Assembly (NCBI RefSeq): GCF_014191055.1
Contig: NZ_JACHWB010000004.1
Span: 418,720-482,719 of the forward strand
Origin: Microvirga lupini
Lineage (GTDB): Bacteria > Pseudomonadota > Alphaproteobacteria > Rhizobiales > Beijerinckiaceae
DNA: 64,000 nt
Reading direction: 5' to 3'
Shown: piece after piece, positions 8,967 through 16,036 of the stretch
How the letters are laid out: every line of letters starts with the position of its first letter
Position numbering within the stretch: the stretch's first letter is position 1
Position numbers and translations under genes: made by a program
Notes under the pieces: generated by a model
What the model was told of the DNA's origin: nothing
The model's database searches: none
The model's input: the letters and a program-made list of their open reading frames with translations, nothing else

Positions 8967-9249
8967 CTCCTCTCAAGTTAAACCCGCTGCTCGTCGGGCT
9001 GATATTGTTTGCGACATCGAGGTATGACTTCAAGAAAGGATGCCAAATAGCATCGGCTCACATCTGAGAGACGTTTGAGAAGTACATGAACTGTACTTCC
9101 CCTATGAGTTGCTTTCACGATGCTCCCAAAAAAGCTTGTTGAAAAGTTCTGTTACGCCGAGGGATCCCGGCTCCACGGTGTCTAAAGTGTAGACAACGGA
9201 GATCTCGGTCTGATTTGATCGAGCAGGGGAACTTTCTAGGGGCGGGGCT

Positions 9250-10227
9250 GTGAATTTGCGTGGTGCTCTTGAGCACGTATTATCAGGATATAGAGATGCG
9301 GTTCTCGAACCCGTTGGCGGCCACCCGATGGCCTTCTTTGTTCGACGAGACCTCAAACAAGCTGTCCAAGACTCCCTTAGTAAAGAAGGGAAAGGCCTTA
9401 TAGTTGAGGGTAGTGCCGGAGCTGGAAACTGGGCCACTGTGCCGTGGGTCTCAATCTTTGACCCTGTTGTAACGAAAGGTGCGACGACAGGATACTACGT
9501 TGTTTACCTGTTTAGTGCTTCCAAGCCGGTGGTTCATCTCTCTCTAAATCAAGGTACGACAGCCGTCCGAGCCGAGTTCGGAGGAGCAACCCGTGAAGTG
9601 CTTCAGGATCGAGCCGGCTTGATGAGGCGTCGCTTGCCTGAATTCAGTGCCAAGATATCCGCAAAGCCCATCTATCTTGGCTCCTCAAGAGTTTTGCCGG
9701 CCGACTATGAGGCCGGCCATGCACTAGGTTTCACCTATGAACTCGGATCTATGCCAAGTGAAGAACAGCTTCAGGCTGATCTTCAGGTGCTCGTGAGAGC
9801 ATACCGGGCTTTGACATTCCGGGGTGGTTTAGATCCGTCTGCCGAAGGTGGAGCACATGAAGAAGGTTCTGGTACGGAGCCGACATCGCTCATAGAGACT
9901 AGACGCTATCGCTTTCACCGCCGTATCGAACGCAACAGTTCCGCCGCTCGTCTCGCTAAGAAGCACCATGGCACAAGGTGCCAATGCTGTGATTTCGACT
10001 TTAACGAGACTTATGGAGCTGTCGGAGCCGGATACATCGAAGCGCACCATCTTCGGCCAATTAGTGAGCTCGAAGAAGGAATAGCGGTCACTTACGACAC
10101 AGCTAAAGACTTCGCTGTCCTGTGCTCGAATTGTCACCGAATGATCCACCGTATGGAAGATCCATCGGACCTCAATGCGTTAAGGGCGCTACTCCACACC
10201 TCTGTGAGCCCGCCTTCTGCGGCTTGA
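9250..10227 (+). CDS. MrcB_N (DUF3578)-HNH endonuclease fusion
   Basis: Protein of 325 residues starting at GTG 9250, preceded by a G-rich ribosome site. Residues about 30-190 match the MrcB N-terminal domain: VEGSAGAGNWATVPWV, IFDP, GYYVVYLFS and LSLNQGTT, the part that in McrB-type systems reads modified DNA. Residues about 245-310 carry an HNH nuclease: CQCC, IEAHHLRPISE, and VLCSNCHRMIH, with the two zinc cysteine pairs and the catalytic histidine. The protein therefore probably cuts DNA bearing modified bases, like a single-chain type IV restriction enzyme. First of four genes on the plus strand. The preceding gap 8967-9249 holds a short palindrome, TGTCTA/TAGACA, at 9179-9195. Confidence 0.8.
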   Translation: MNLRGALEHVLSGYRDAVLEPVGGHPMAFFVRRDLKQAVQDSLSKEGKGLIVEGSAGAGNWATVPWVSIFDPVVTKGATTGYYVVYLFSASKPVVHLSLNQGTTAVRAEFGGATREVLQDRAGLMRRRLPEFSAKISAKPIYLGSSRVLPADYEAGHALGFTYELGSMPSEEQLQADLQVLVRAYRALTFRGGLDPSAEGGAHEEGSGTEPTSLIETRRYRFHRRIERNSSAARLAKKHHGTRCQCCDFDFNETYGAVGAGYIEAHHLRPISELEEGIAVTYDTAKDFAVLCSNCHRMIHRMEDPSDLNALRALLHTSVSPPSAA

Positions 10228-10310
10228 GTCCAATAGCGGATCGGATCTCATAAAGCAGGCCAACCACTTAAGCTAACTGTCGAACAGAACAAGAATCAGG
10301 TTAATTATAA

Positions 10311-10958
10311 ATGGCATGGCGGGATGATGTCCAAGCGGCTCTGGAAGCGATTGGCGGCCAGGGAGCACTCCAGGTAATTTACAATGCTGTCGAACAAATT
10401 CGGCGCCGCAACGGGGGCACATTGCCACCGTCATGGCAAGCGGTTGTAAGAAGGGAGCTAGAGTACAATTCTTCGGACTCGGAGAGCTACCAAGGACGCT
10501 TCGACCTCTTTTACAGTGTTAACGGCATCGGGGGTGGCGTATGGGGTTTACGTGCACTGGAGCGCCTCACCCCTGTTGCGGTCGACTCGGCTGAACCAGA
10601 TAGCCCTTTAGCTAGGATGGAAACGTACCGTATCTTGCGTGATACAGTGATGGCTCGGAGGGTGAAGAAGCTTCACCAAAATACATGTCAGATCTGTAGC
10701 ACCGTCATTCAGCTGTCGGCTGGTCAATCCTACTCGGAAGCACACCACATTCGGCCTTTGGGCCGGCCGCATAATGGCCCTGATATTCCTGAAAACATCC
10801 TCGTGGTTTGCCCTACCCATCACGTTCTTTGCGACTACGGGGCAATCAAGCTTGATGAGGCAATGCTCACCAAACGTAATGGGCATACGATCGATCCTAA
10901 GTTTCTGAACTACCACAATACTTCGATCTTCGAATCGGTCATCGACGATGAGGTGTGA
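10311..10958 (+). CDS. Winged-helix-HNH endonuclease
   Basis: Protein of 215 residues. The first 80 or so (ALEAIGGQGALQVIYNAVEQIRRR, VRRELEYNSSDS, GIGGGVWGLR) look like the winged-helix module often fused to restriction nucleases. Residues about 125-185 form an HNH domain: CQIC, YSEAHHIRPLG, PENILVVCPTHH. The second zinc pair is C...H rather than C..C, as in many HNH_2-like proteins. It follows the MrcB_N-HNH gene after 83 bases on the same strand. Probably a DNA endonuclease with its own DNA-binding module. A shared role with its neighbour is inferred from order only. Confidence 0.7.
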   Translation: MAWRDDVQAALEAIGGQGALQVIYNAVEQIRRRNGGTLPPSWQAVVRRELEYNSSDSESYQGRFDLFYSVNGIGGGVWGLRALERLTPVAVDSAEPDSPLARMETYRILRDTVMARRVKKLHQNTCQICSTVIQLSAGQSYSEAHHIRPLGRPHNGPDIPENILVVCPTHHVLCDYGAIKLDEAMLTKRNGHTIDPKFLNYHNTSIFESVIDDEV

Positions 10959-11001
10959 TCCTCGCATGGGATGAGTTGGCCCTGCTAAAGGGTCAGGATA
11001 C

Positions 11002-11535
11002 TTGAAGGCTGACGCCACAGGACAGTGCGATAGGGAAATGTACGAGCCTGCTGAATACGGGAACGTTGAGGAAAGCAACCATGCTAATAGGTTGGTGAAT
11101 GGTCCTATTCATTGGTTTTCGAACTGGCCGACAGGTGATGTGCCAAATTTTGGAGCGATCACTTACACGATTTGGAACCGAGAGGGTTCATTCATCTATG
11201 CCGGCCATGCAGGTCGTAGCTATAAGGGAGGGAACGAAGGCAATGGGAAGGATGGCCCGTTCGGTCGGTTGAAGAGCCATGCAAGCGGCCGACGTAGCGG
11301 CAATCAATTCTGCATCTATGTTGCTGATTGGCTCGTTCTCCCTAATCTCCACAATCGTATATCGGAGATTGCCGACCGCACTCTGTCACTAGATGCAGCC
11401 ACACGTGACTACATCAAAGCAAATTTGGGCTTCAGGTGGGTATCGATGGAGAGCGGAGGCCATGCCCGTAGCCTAGAAGATAGACTTCGACGAGGTGAGG
11501 TCGCTTGCGGGAAACCGCTATTGAATCCGCTCTAG
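11002..11535 (+). CDS. GIY-YIG-like nuclease
   Basis: Up to 177 residues; the frame opens at 11002 and an ATG at 11038 gives 165. The core reads YTIWNREGSFIYAGHAGRSY, followed by GPFGRLKSHASGRRSGN and FCIYVADW. This fits the GIY-YIG fold with relaxed signature tyrosines, an arginine in the second helix, and a late glutamate in SMESGG or SLEDRLR. Such proteins cut or nick DNA. Third gene of the plus-strand group, 43 bases behind the winged-helix-HNH gene. The signature is degenerate (YTI for GIY, YAG for YIG), so catalysis is likely but not certain. Confidence 0.55.
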   Translation: MKADATGQCDREMYEPAEYGNVEESNHANRLVNGPIHWFSNWPTGDVPNFGAITYTIWNREGSFIYAGHAGRSYKGGNEGNGKDGPFGRLKSHASGRRSGNQFCIYVADWLVLPNLHNRISEIADRTLSLDAATRDYIKANLGFRWVSMESGGHARSLEDRLRRGEVACGKPLLNPL

Positions 11536-11593
11536 AGATTGTTTGATCGACCGAAGATCTATCTGGTTTGATCGCTTTTGTTAGATTAGGGTC

Positions 11594-12250
11594 ATGCGGG
11601 TCTACCACTTTGTAAATCAACAGTTCGGACTTGAGAATCTAGAACGGCGTCGACTCAAGATCGCCACGCTCAATGATCTCAATGATCCTTTTGAACTCGG
11701 TATTTACTCCACTAATTCAAAGCTTCGGAGTGACTTCAAGTCCTTGAAAAGTCGACTTGCTCAAGCGTTCGGTCTTCTCTGCTTTAGTCGAGATTGGAAG
11801 AACCCCGTTCAGTGGAGCCACTATGCTGACCGGCATCGTGGTTTGTGCCTAGGCTTCGATATACCAGACGAGCTTCTAACCCCTGTCATCTACAAATCGC
11901 AACTTCCAAAGCCCGATCTACCCATATTGATGGGGCCGGGAGGGCCGGCAACCGACCACGTTAAACAGATCCTCTCTACCAAGTTTCGTCACTGGCGGTA
12001 CGAAAATGAGGTCCGGTGTTTCGTACCGATAGGGAATGAGGATGGAGAGAAGCCGGGATTATACTTTACACCCTTCTCAAATGATCTCCGGTTACGAGAG
12101 GTCATCGTTGGGCACAGTTCACACGTCTCACGTAGTCAATTGAGTAAGGCACTAGGAGATCTTCGATCCGAAGTCTCGGCCTGTAAGGCCCGCCTAGCGT
12201 TCCGCTCATACTCTATCGTCAAGCAGAGGCGAGGCGATCTATGGGAGTAA
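11594..12250 (+). CDS. DUF2971 family protein
   Basis: Protein of 218 residues. The N-terminus VYHFVNQQFGLENLERRRLKIATLNDLNDPFEL is the hallmark of DUF2971 proteins, followed by LLCFSRDWKNPVQWSHYADRHRGLCLGF and RYENEVRCF. The biochemical role of the family is not established; members are frequent in mobile elements next to restriction or toxin genes. Fourth and last gene of the plus-strand group, 58 bases after the GIY-YIG-like gene and convergent with the serine recombinase. Soluble, no signal peptide. Confidence 0.75.
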   Translation: MRVYHFVNQQFGLENLERRRLKIATLNDLNDPFELGIYSTNSKLRSDFKSLKSRLAQAFGLLCFSRDWKNPVQWSHYADRHRGLCLGFDIPDELLTPVIYKSQLPKPDLPILMGPGGPATDHVKQILSTKFRHWRYENEVRCFVPIGNEDGEKPGLYFTPFSNDLRLREVIVGHSSHVSRSQLSKALGDLRSEVSACKARLAFRSYSIVKQRRGDLWE

Positions 12251-12275
12251 ACTTCAACAGCGTGGAAGGAAGGAC

Positions 12276-12824
12276 TCATTCTTCCCCTCTAAGAAGCCGG
12301 TAAACGGAGGCACGTCCTATCCTAAGGCGTTTGGCGATCTCTGATGCTCCAAGTCCTTGTGCTTTCAACGCCTGGATTTGACCAACATCAATCGAAGGCT
12401 TCCTCCCCTTGTAGACCCCATCAGCTTTGGCTTTTGTGATACCCTCCATCTGACGCTCTCGCCTTAGGTTCGTCTCAAATTCAGCAAAGACGCCGAGCAT
12501 ATCGAGAAACGCTTTCCCCGCCGCTGTGCCTGTGTCGATCGGCTGTTCCGTTGCTTTTAGAGATGCCCCCTTGGACTTAACCATCCGCACGATGTCTTGA
12601 AGGTCGGCGACTGACCGTGCCAAGCGATCAATGCGTGTGACGATCAGAACATCGCCAGCTCGTATAAAGTCGAGGAGCGTGGACAGCTCTGTACGTCCTT
12701 CACGAGTAGTGCCGGTAATCTTCTCGGAGCGGACGATCTCACATCCCGCCCTTTTCAGAGCCTCAATTTGAACGGTCAGATCTTGGTCGCTCGTTGATAC
12801 TCTCGCATAGCCGTAGGTAGCCAT
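12276..12824 (-). CDS. Serine recombinase (resolvase/invertase family)
   Basis: Protein of 182 residues, the full size of small resolvases and invertases. The catalytic N-terminus MATYGYARVSTSDQD holds the nucleophile S10. RIDRLARS and the long E helix (FLDMLGVFAEFETNLRRER) are intact. The C-terminal helix-turn-helix reads LGASEIAKRLRIGRASVYRLL. It catalyses inversion or resolution between two short sites. Its start faces an 11-bp inverted repeat at 12838-12903 that may be its binding site. No second matching site was found within the island by eye, so its substrate is unknown. Confidence 0.9.
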   Translation of the reverse strand: MATYGYARVSTSDQDLTVQIEALKRAGCEIVRSEKITGTTREGRTELSTLLDFIRAGDVLIVTRIDRLARSVADLQDIVRMVKSKGASLKATEQPIDTGTAAGKAFLDMLGVFAEFETNLRRERQMEGITKAKADGVYKGRKPSIDVGQIQALKAQGLGASEIAKRLRIGRASVYRLLRGEE

Positions 12825-12837
12825 AGTTCCTCAAACT

Positions 12838-12903
12838 GTCTCATTAGGCTCTAGACCACTCTACCATCATGTCTCGCAAATCAGGAGTCAACCCTAATGA
12901 GAC
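12838..12903. promoter_or_regulatory. Inverted repeat, possible recombinase (res) site
   Basis: GTCTCATTAGG at 12838-12848 and CCTAATGAGAC at 12893-12903 form a perfect 11-bp inverted repeat 44 bases apart. Further GTCTC words lie at 12871 and 12913. It begins 14 bases upstream of the serine recombinase start, where res sites and autoregulatory operators normally sit. Confidence 0.4.
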
Positions 12904-13348
12904 GACGAGGGTGTCTCAAGGCTGTGTTTCGCTGAAGTACACCCAAGCGAGACGTCTACATAGAACAGTAGGAGCACGAAACGCACAGCGGGCATCGTGT
13001 GGACACAAGACTGAAACCAGATCGACCTACCGACTGGCACCGAAGTGGATAGACAAATTGATACCGTTCAGGACCTATTACGAACAGAACACAAAGGAAG
13101 ATGGCTCGGACGTAGCATCGCTCGACCATGAAGATCTGCAACAGCAAGCACAGATCGAAGAGGACCTCTTCGGTCCAATCGATGAAGGCCTATCGGCGTA
13201 TGCTTCGGCAACTCATCGGATAGACGAAGTTTCGTTTCGCCTAGCTCAACAGCAATATGACCGAGCAAAGTCGGATCGTGAGAGGCAGGATGCAATGAAC
13301 AAGAAGTTAGATGTGATTGGACGAGTTCTCTTCAGGTTCAGCGCATAG
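12869..13348 (+). CDS. Hypothetical protein, start uncertain
   Basis: Open frame of 159 codons from an ATG at 12869. The first 50 or so codons overlap the inverted repeat and read like non-coding sequence, rich in R, T and S. From about 13030 the protein looks real: APKWIDKLIPFRTYYEQN, an acidic middle and a helical end (RIDEVSFRLAQQQYDRAKSDRERQDAMNKKLDVIGRV, split here for description). Translation may start at a non-ATG codon inside. No family recognised. It lies just before the strong promoter at 13376 and may be of phage or island origin. Confidence 0.35.
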   Translation: MSRKSGVNPNETTRVSQGCVSLKYTQARRLHRTVGARNAQRASCGHKTETRSTYRLAPKWIDKLIPFRTYYEQNTKEDGSDVASLDHEDLQQQAQIEEDLFGPIDEGLSAYASATHRIDEVSFRLAQQQYDRAKSDRERQDAMNKKLDVIGRVLFRFSA

Positions 13349-13375
13349 CGGGAAGTTGTAGGCAAAGCCTCTCAC

Positions 13376-13404
13376 TTGACACCGCATATGTTATGTTGTA
13401 ATAT
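13376..13404 (+). promoter_or_regulatory. Near-consensus sigma-70 promoter with no gene after it
   Basis: TTGACA at 13376-13381, a 17-base spacer, and TAATAT at 13399-13404. It points into a 690-base stretch without a credible plus-strand reading frame, ahead of a hairpin-rich region. Confidence 0.55.
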
Positions 13405-13410
13405 AAAGGT

Positions 13411-13927
13411 GTCACAGCTCACGAGCAGCTGTTGTCTAAATACTTACAAGAACCGTGGACACTCGTCCCTGGCTTGAGGGAGCCAGCTTAATGAGCCCTC
13501 CAACAACAACTCCGGGTAACGGATGGCAACTGTTGATAGCCTAGCGGTCGGGCACTGTTCTGCGCTCTCCACGGAGCGAGAACAGCTTCGTTATAGAAGT
13601 CGAAAGACAGCATCGGTGCTCTGTGAACCATCCACAACACCTTATCGATCGGATTGTTGCCTCGTTAGCGCCGATTGACCCCGCCAGCGTAGAAATACGG
13701 AAAGCGGCACGTAAAGCGGAGACAGGCTGACGCCCCGTTACCTTGAAAAGGTTGTGCCAACGAGGAGTGTTTATCGGGACGTGGATCAAGACCCCGAAGA
13801 CACGTTTCCCCGTGACAGGGAAAGTGTGTCTTCAAACATGGATCAAAACACTAGGATTTTGATGACGATCCTACCAACATGGTTCTACTTTAGGGTATGC
13901 GAAGCAACGGCCGCAAAGCGGCCGTTT
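13411..13927 (+). ncRNA. Candidate structured noncoding RNA (about 515 nt)
   Basis: Between the promoter at 13376 and a 9-bp perfect hairpin (13906-13926, AAA loop, then T) there is no convincing gene on either strand. Helices visible by eye are: CTGGCT/AGCCAG at 13469-13486, whose loop GAGGG could pair with CCCTC at 13496-13500 as a pseudoknot; a 12-bp stem with one bulged G at 13555-13585; ACCTT/AAGGT at 13740-13752; and GAAGACAC...GTGTCTTC at about 13796-13833. After the end hairpin, 13928-14096 has TTCG-loop palindromes. No RNA family recognised. Alternatives are a decayed gene or a replication or transfer site. Confidence 0.35.
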
Positions 13928-14096
13928 CACTAACGTGAAGGTTCAAGTCAAACTTGATGCCAGCAAGCCCAAGGGCCGTATGAGTCTCGATCTCCAAGCC
14001 TTAATGTAGCTAGGTCATCAGCGATTTCCGCTTGGTTCACTTCGTTCACCAAGGTTCACTCGCTTCGCTCGTTCAAACCTCTAGCTCTGTTGGGAT

Positions 14097-14879
14097 CTAT
14101 TGATCACGACGTTCAATGGACTTTCTGGCACCTTCAGGGAGTCCATTGAACATAGAGTCGATCTGATTGGGTTGGGTAATCATCTGATCTGCAATCAAGT
14201 TTACCAGTCCAAATAACTTGATTGCTGTTTCCCGATCATCACGTAGATCCACCTGACCAGGATGAACTGCATTGTTCCCAATGACCCGGACGATATCCAA
14301 CGCTTGCTGGATCCTTTGATTCAGACCCTTCTTCACCAATGAGGCAATGTCCTCATTGATGTTGTCGCCCTTTTCGCCAAGGTGTTTGAGGAGCCGTTGA
14401 ATAGCGAGGCGGAGAAGTGCTGCCGCTCCACGTGGTGAGTGCTGAACTATGATCGCTGCCTCTTCAAAGTCAGCTTTCACCTCCAACGGGAGATCCTCGT
14501 TTGGAGCGACTTCGAACTTCACATCTGGATAGACGGTCTTGTCCCCAACCCACACAGTTATCCCTCGGCAACTAAAGCACCGAGATAGCCATAAATTACC
14601 GACCTCGCTTTGGGACCACATCCCGGAGTCAAGGCGATCGATGAAAGGTTGCCTTGATCTGGACTTCTCGGCCCATTTGAGAAGCGAGGCCTTTTGCTCT
14701 TCATCCAAGTTTCGGTTCTTGCGGATGTCCTCAATTGTGCCCTCATCGGTGACAAAGGGACGAACTTCACGCTCGAAGGGTTCTGCCAAAAGCTTATACC
14801 AATGCTGATGGGCCAACGCAGCACAATGAGGACAATTGAAAGAGTCAGTGCCTAATGTGGGAGGTGTATGCTTCGTCAT
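14097..14879 (-). CDS. DUF4145 (HEPN-like) protein with zinc ribbon
   Basis: Protein of 260 residues. The N-terminus has CPHCAALAHQHW and later CFSCRGITVW, two Cx2C pairs suggesting a zinc ribbon. Residues about 150-240 match DUF4145: SPRGAAALLRLAIQRLLKHLG, then LNQRIQQALDIVRVIGNNAVHPG, a helical domain related to HEPN. DUF4145 often occurs in restriction and other conflict systems. It lies 52 bases downstream of the HhH gene on the same strand, so both are probably one transcript. An RNase role is not established for this family. Confidence 0.75.
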   Translation of the reverse strand: MTKHTPPTLGTDSFNCPHCAALAHQHWYKLLAEPFEREVRPFVTDEGTIEDIRKNRNLDEEQKASLLKWAEKSRSRQPFIDRLDSGMWSQSEVGNLWLSRCFSCRGITVWVGDKTVYPDVKFEVAPNEDLPLEVKADFEEAAIIVQHSPRGAAALLRLAIQRLLKHLGEKGDNINEDIASLVKKGLNQRIQQALDIVRVIGNNAVHPGQVDLRDDRETAIKLFGLVNLIADQMITQPNQIDSMFNGLPEGARKSIERRDQ

Positions 14880-14931
14880 TTCTTATGCTTCAGAAATTTC
14901 TTGGTTGATCGTCTGGAAAATGGTTACGTGG

Positions 14932-15729
14932 TCAGAGTAAGGCAAAAATAGACCGTTCCACGTCGACAGCTCTCCAGGGCCTCTTTGTTCCGTTAGTTTC
15001 CAACCAAGTGGATCCCTTTGCATTCAATTCCGCCGCTGTATCGATGCAAAACTCACACCACGATGTGTAGGCACTACCCTTCGATTTTGTATATCCGAGA
15101 CCCACACTCACGACCCTGGATCCCCACGTGCGATCGAGTTGAGCAAGCCGAGCAATCTTCTCGGCTATCTTGCTATCGTAGATCACCGCTCGGCTCGGAT
15201 CGAGGAACATCAGAACTTTTGATGCGAAAGACATGCCCAAGTTCGGAATGCCCATCAATGCTTTGAGGGCGTGATCGAGGCGCCCCTCTTTCAGATGAGT
15301 GCGCCCATCTCGTAGAGCTGCCTCTAGCGTGTTCATAGAGGGTTTCGGCTTTCCAGCTTTGCCCTCCACCATCCACTTTGTTCGAGCAAGGGCAAAGCCA
15401 TTGGGACCCTTTGTAGGGTCGGAACCGGCGTAGTTGCCCCAAAACACTACCGATAAGAGTCCGTGTAAATTGTCCTCGAAGCCGTCGGACCAGAGTAACT
15501 TCGAGTGGAACTCGTCGAGTGTGTGTCTATCCGAGGTTGCGATAAGCGAGAGATCCTTGGTAAGCGTCAAGTTGCCGTGTTGAAATGAAGTTGCGCCTTC
15601 ATCAAGCGTCCGGATGAGTCGGGCTGGTGGGTAAACGTAACAGTTTCGTGCTCTCTCCCAATCGGGTGCGCCCCAATCTTGTATGTTCATTTTATGCCCT
15701 GAATCTTTCCCATCTGTAATGTAGTTCAA
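14932..15729 (-). CDS. HhH / OGG glycosylase-fold protein
   Basis: Protein of 265 residues (alternative ATG at 15690). The middle reads ALKALMGIPNLGMSFASKVLMFLDP followed by AVIYDSKIAEKIARL. This resembles the helix-hairpin-helix and following aspartate of the 8-oxoguanine glycosylase fold, as in uncharacterised OGG-like proteins of mobile elements. No iron-sulphur cluster cysteines. Conserved tryptophans precede the fold (YVYPPARL, FHSKLLWSDGFED). Upstream partner of the DUF4145 gene. I infer recognition of altered bases or DNA structure; glycosylase activity is unproven. Confidence 0.5.
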   Translation of the reverse strand: MNYITDGKDSGHKMNIQDWGAPDWERARNCYVYPPARLIRTLDEGATSFQHGNLTLTKDLSLIATSDRHTLDEFHSKLLWSDGFEDNLHGLLSVVFWGNYAGSDPTKGPNGFALARTKWMVEGKAGKPKPSMNTLEAALRDGRTHLKEGRLDHALKALMGIPNLGMSFASKVLMFLDPSRAVIYDSKIAEKIARLAQLDRTWGSRVVSVGLGYTKSKGSAYTSWCEFCIDTAAELNAKGSTWLETNGTKRPWRAVDVERSIFALL

Positions 15730-15882
15730 GGTGCCCTTGAAGGTCCAGCTACACCTGCTGTCCTAAGAAGACACCGGGAGACGGGCTTTGTGAAACTCTT
15801 GTGGAGCAATCATTCTCACAACATCAATAAGAGCGGTGTTCCCCTAACCGGCTCCGATCTGCTTTCGAGAATGGAAAAATAG

Positions 15883-16029
15883 CTGTTCTGTATTACTGGA
15901 AGGAATCCGAACCATCATGCGGTCATCCATGCCACTGATCCAGAGTTCGACTGGATGGAGCTTGTGTTCCGATCGGGAGGGCAGGTGTTTCCCATTCGAC
16001 TGAACCGCCACTTGGTTGCGGAGAAGTAA
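15883..16029 (+). pseudogene. Possible gene remnant
   Basis: A plus-strand frame without a start codon runs to TAA at 16027-16029. The second half reads like protein (HATDPEFDWMELVFRSGG, VFPIRLNRHLVAEK). A stop at 15880 cuts it off. It is probably the tail of a lost gene beside the integrase. The rest of 15730-16036 holds nothing recognisable. Confidence 0.25.
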
Positions 16030-16036
16030 TCGATAT

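Noticed and set aside
7284..8981. 565-codon open frame on the plus strand
   Set aside because: Antisense to integrase A and runs into the partial tRNA copy.
8903..8992. Second tRNA-Ser gene
   Set aside because: Only the 3' 64 bases match; after 8966 the 5' half is replaced by unrelated sequence that cannot form the acceptor stem.
13541..13789. 82-codon minus-strand gene
   Set aside because: No ribosome site or family likeness; it lies across the hairpins of the putative RNA region.
13376..14096. Retron, diversity-generating element or CRISPR array
   Set aside because: No reverse transcriptase or cas gene anywhere in the window and no regularly spaced direct repeats.
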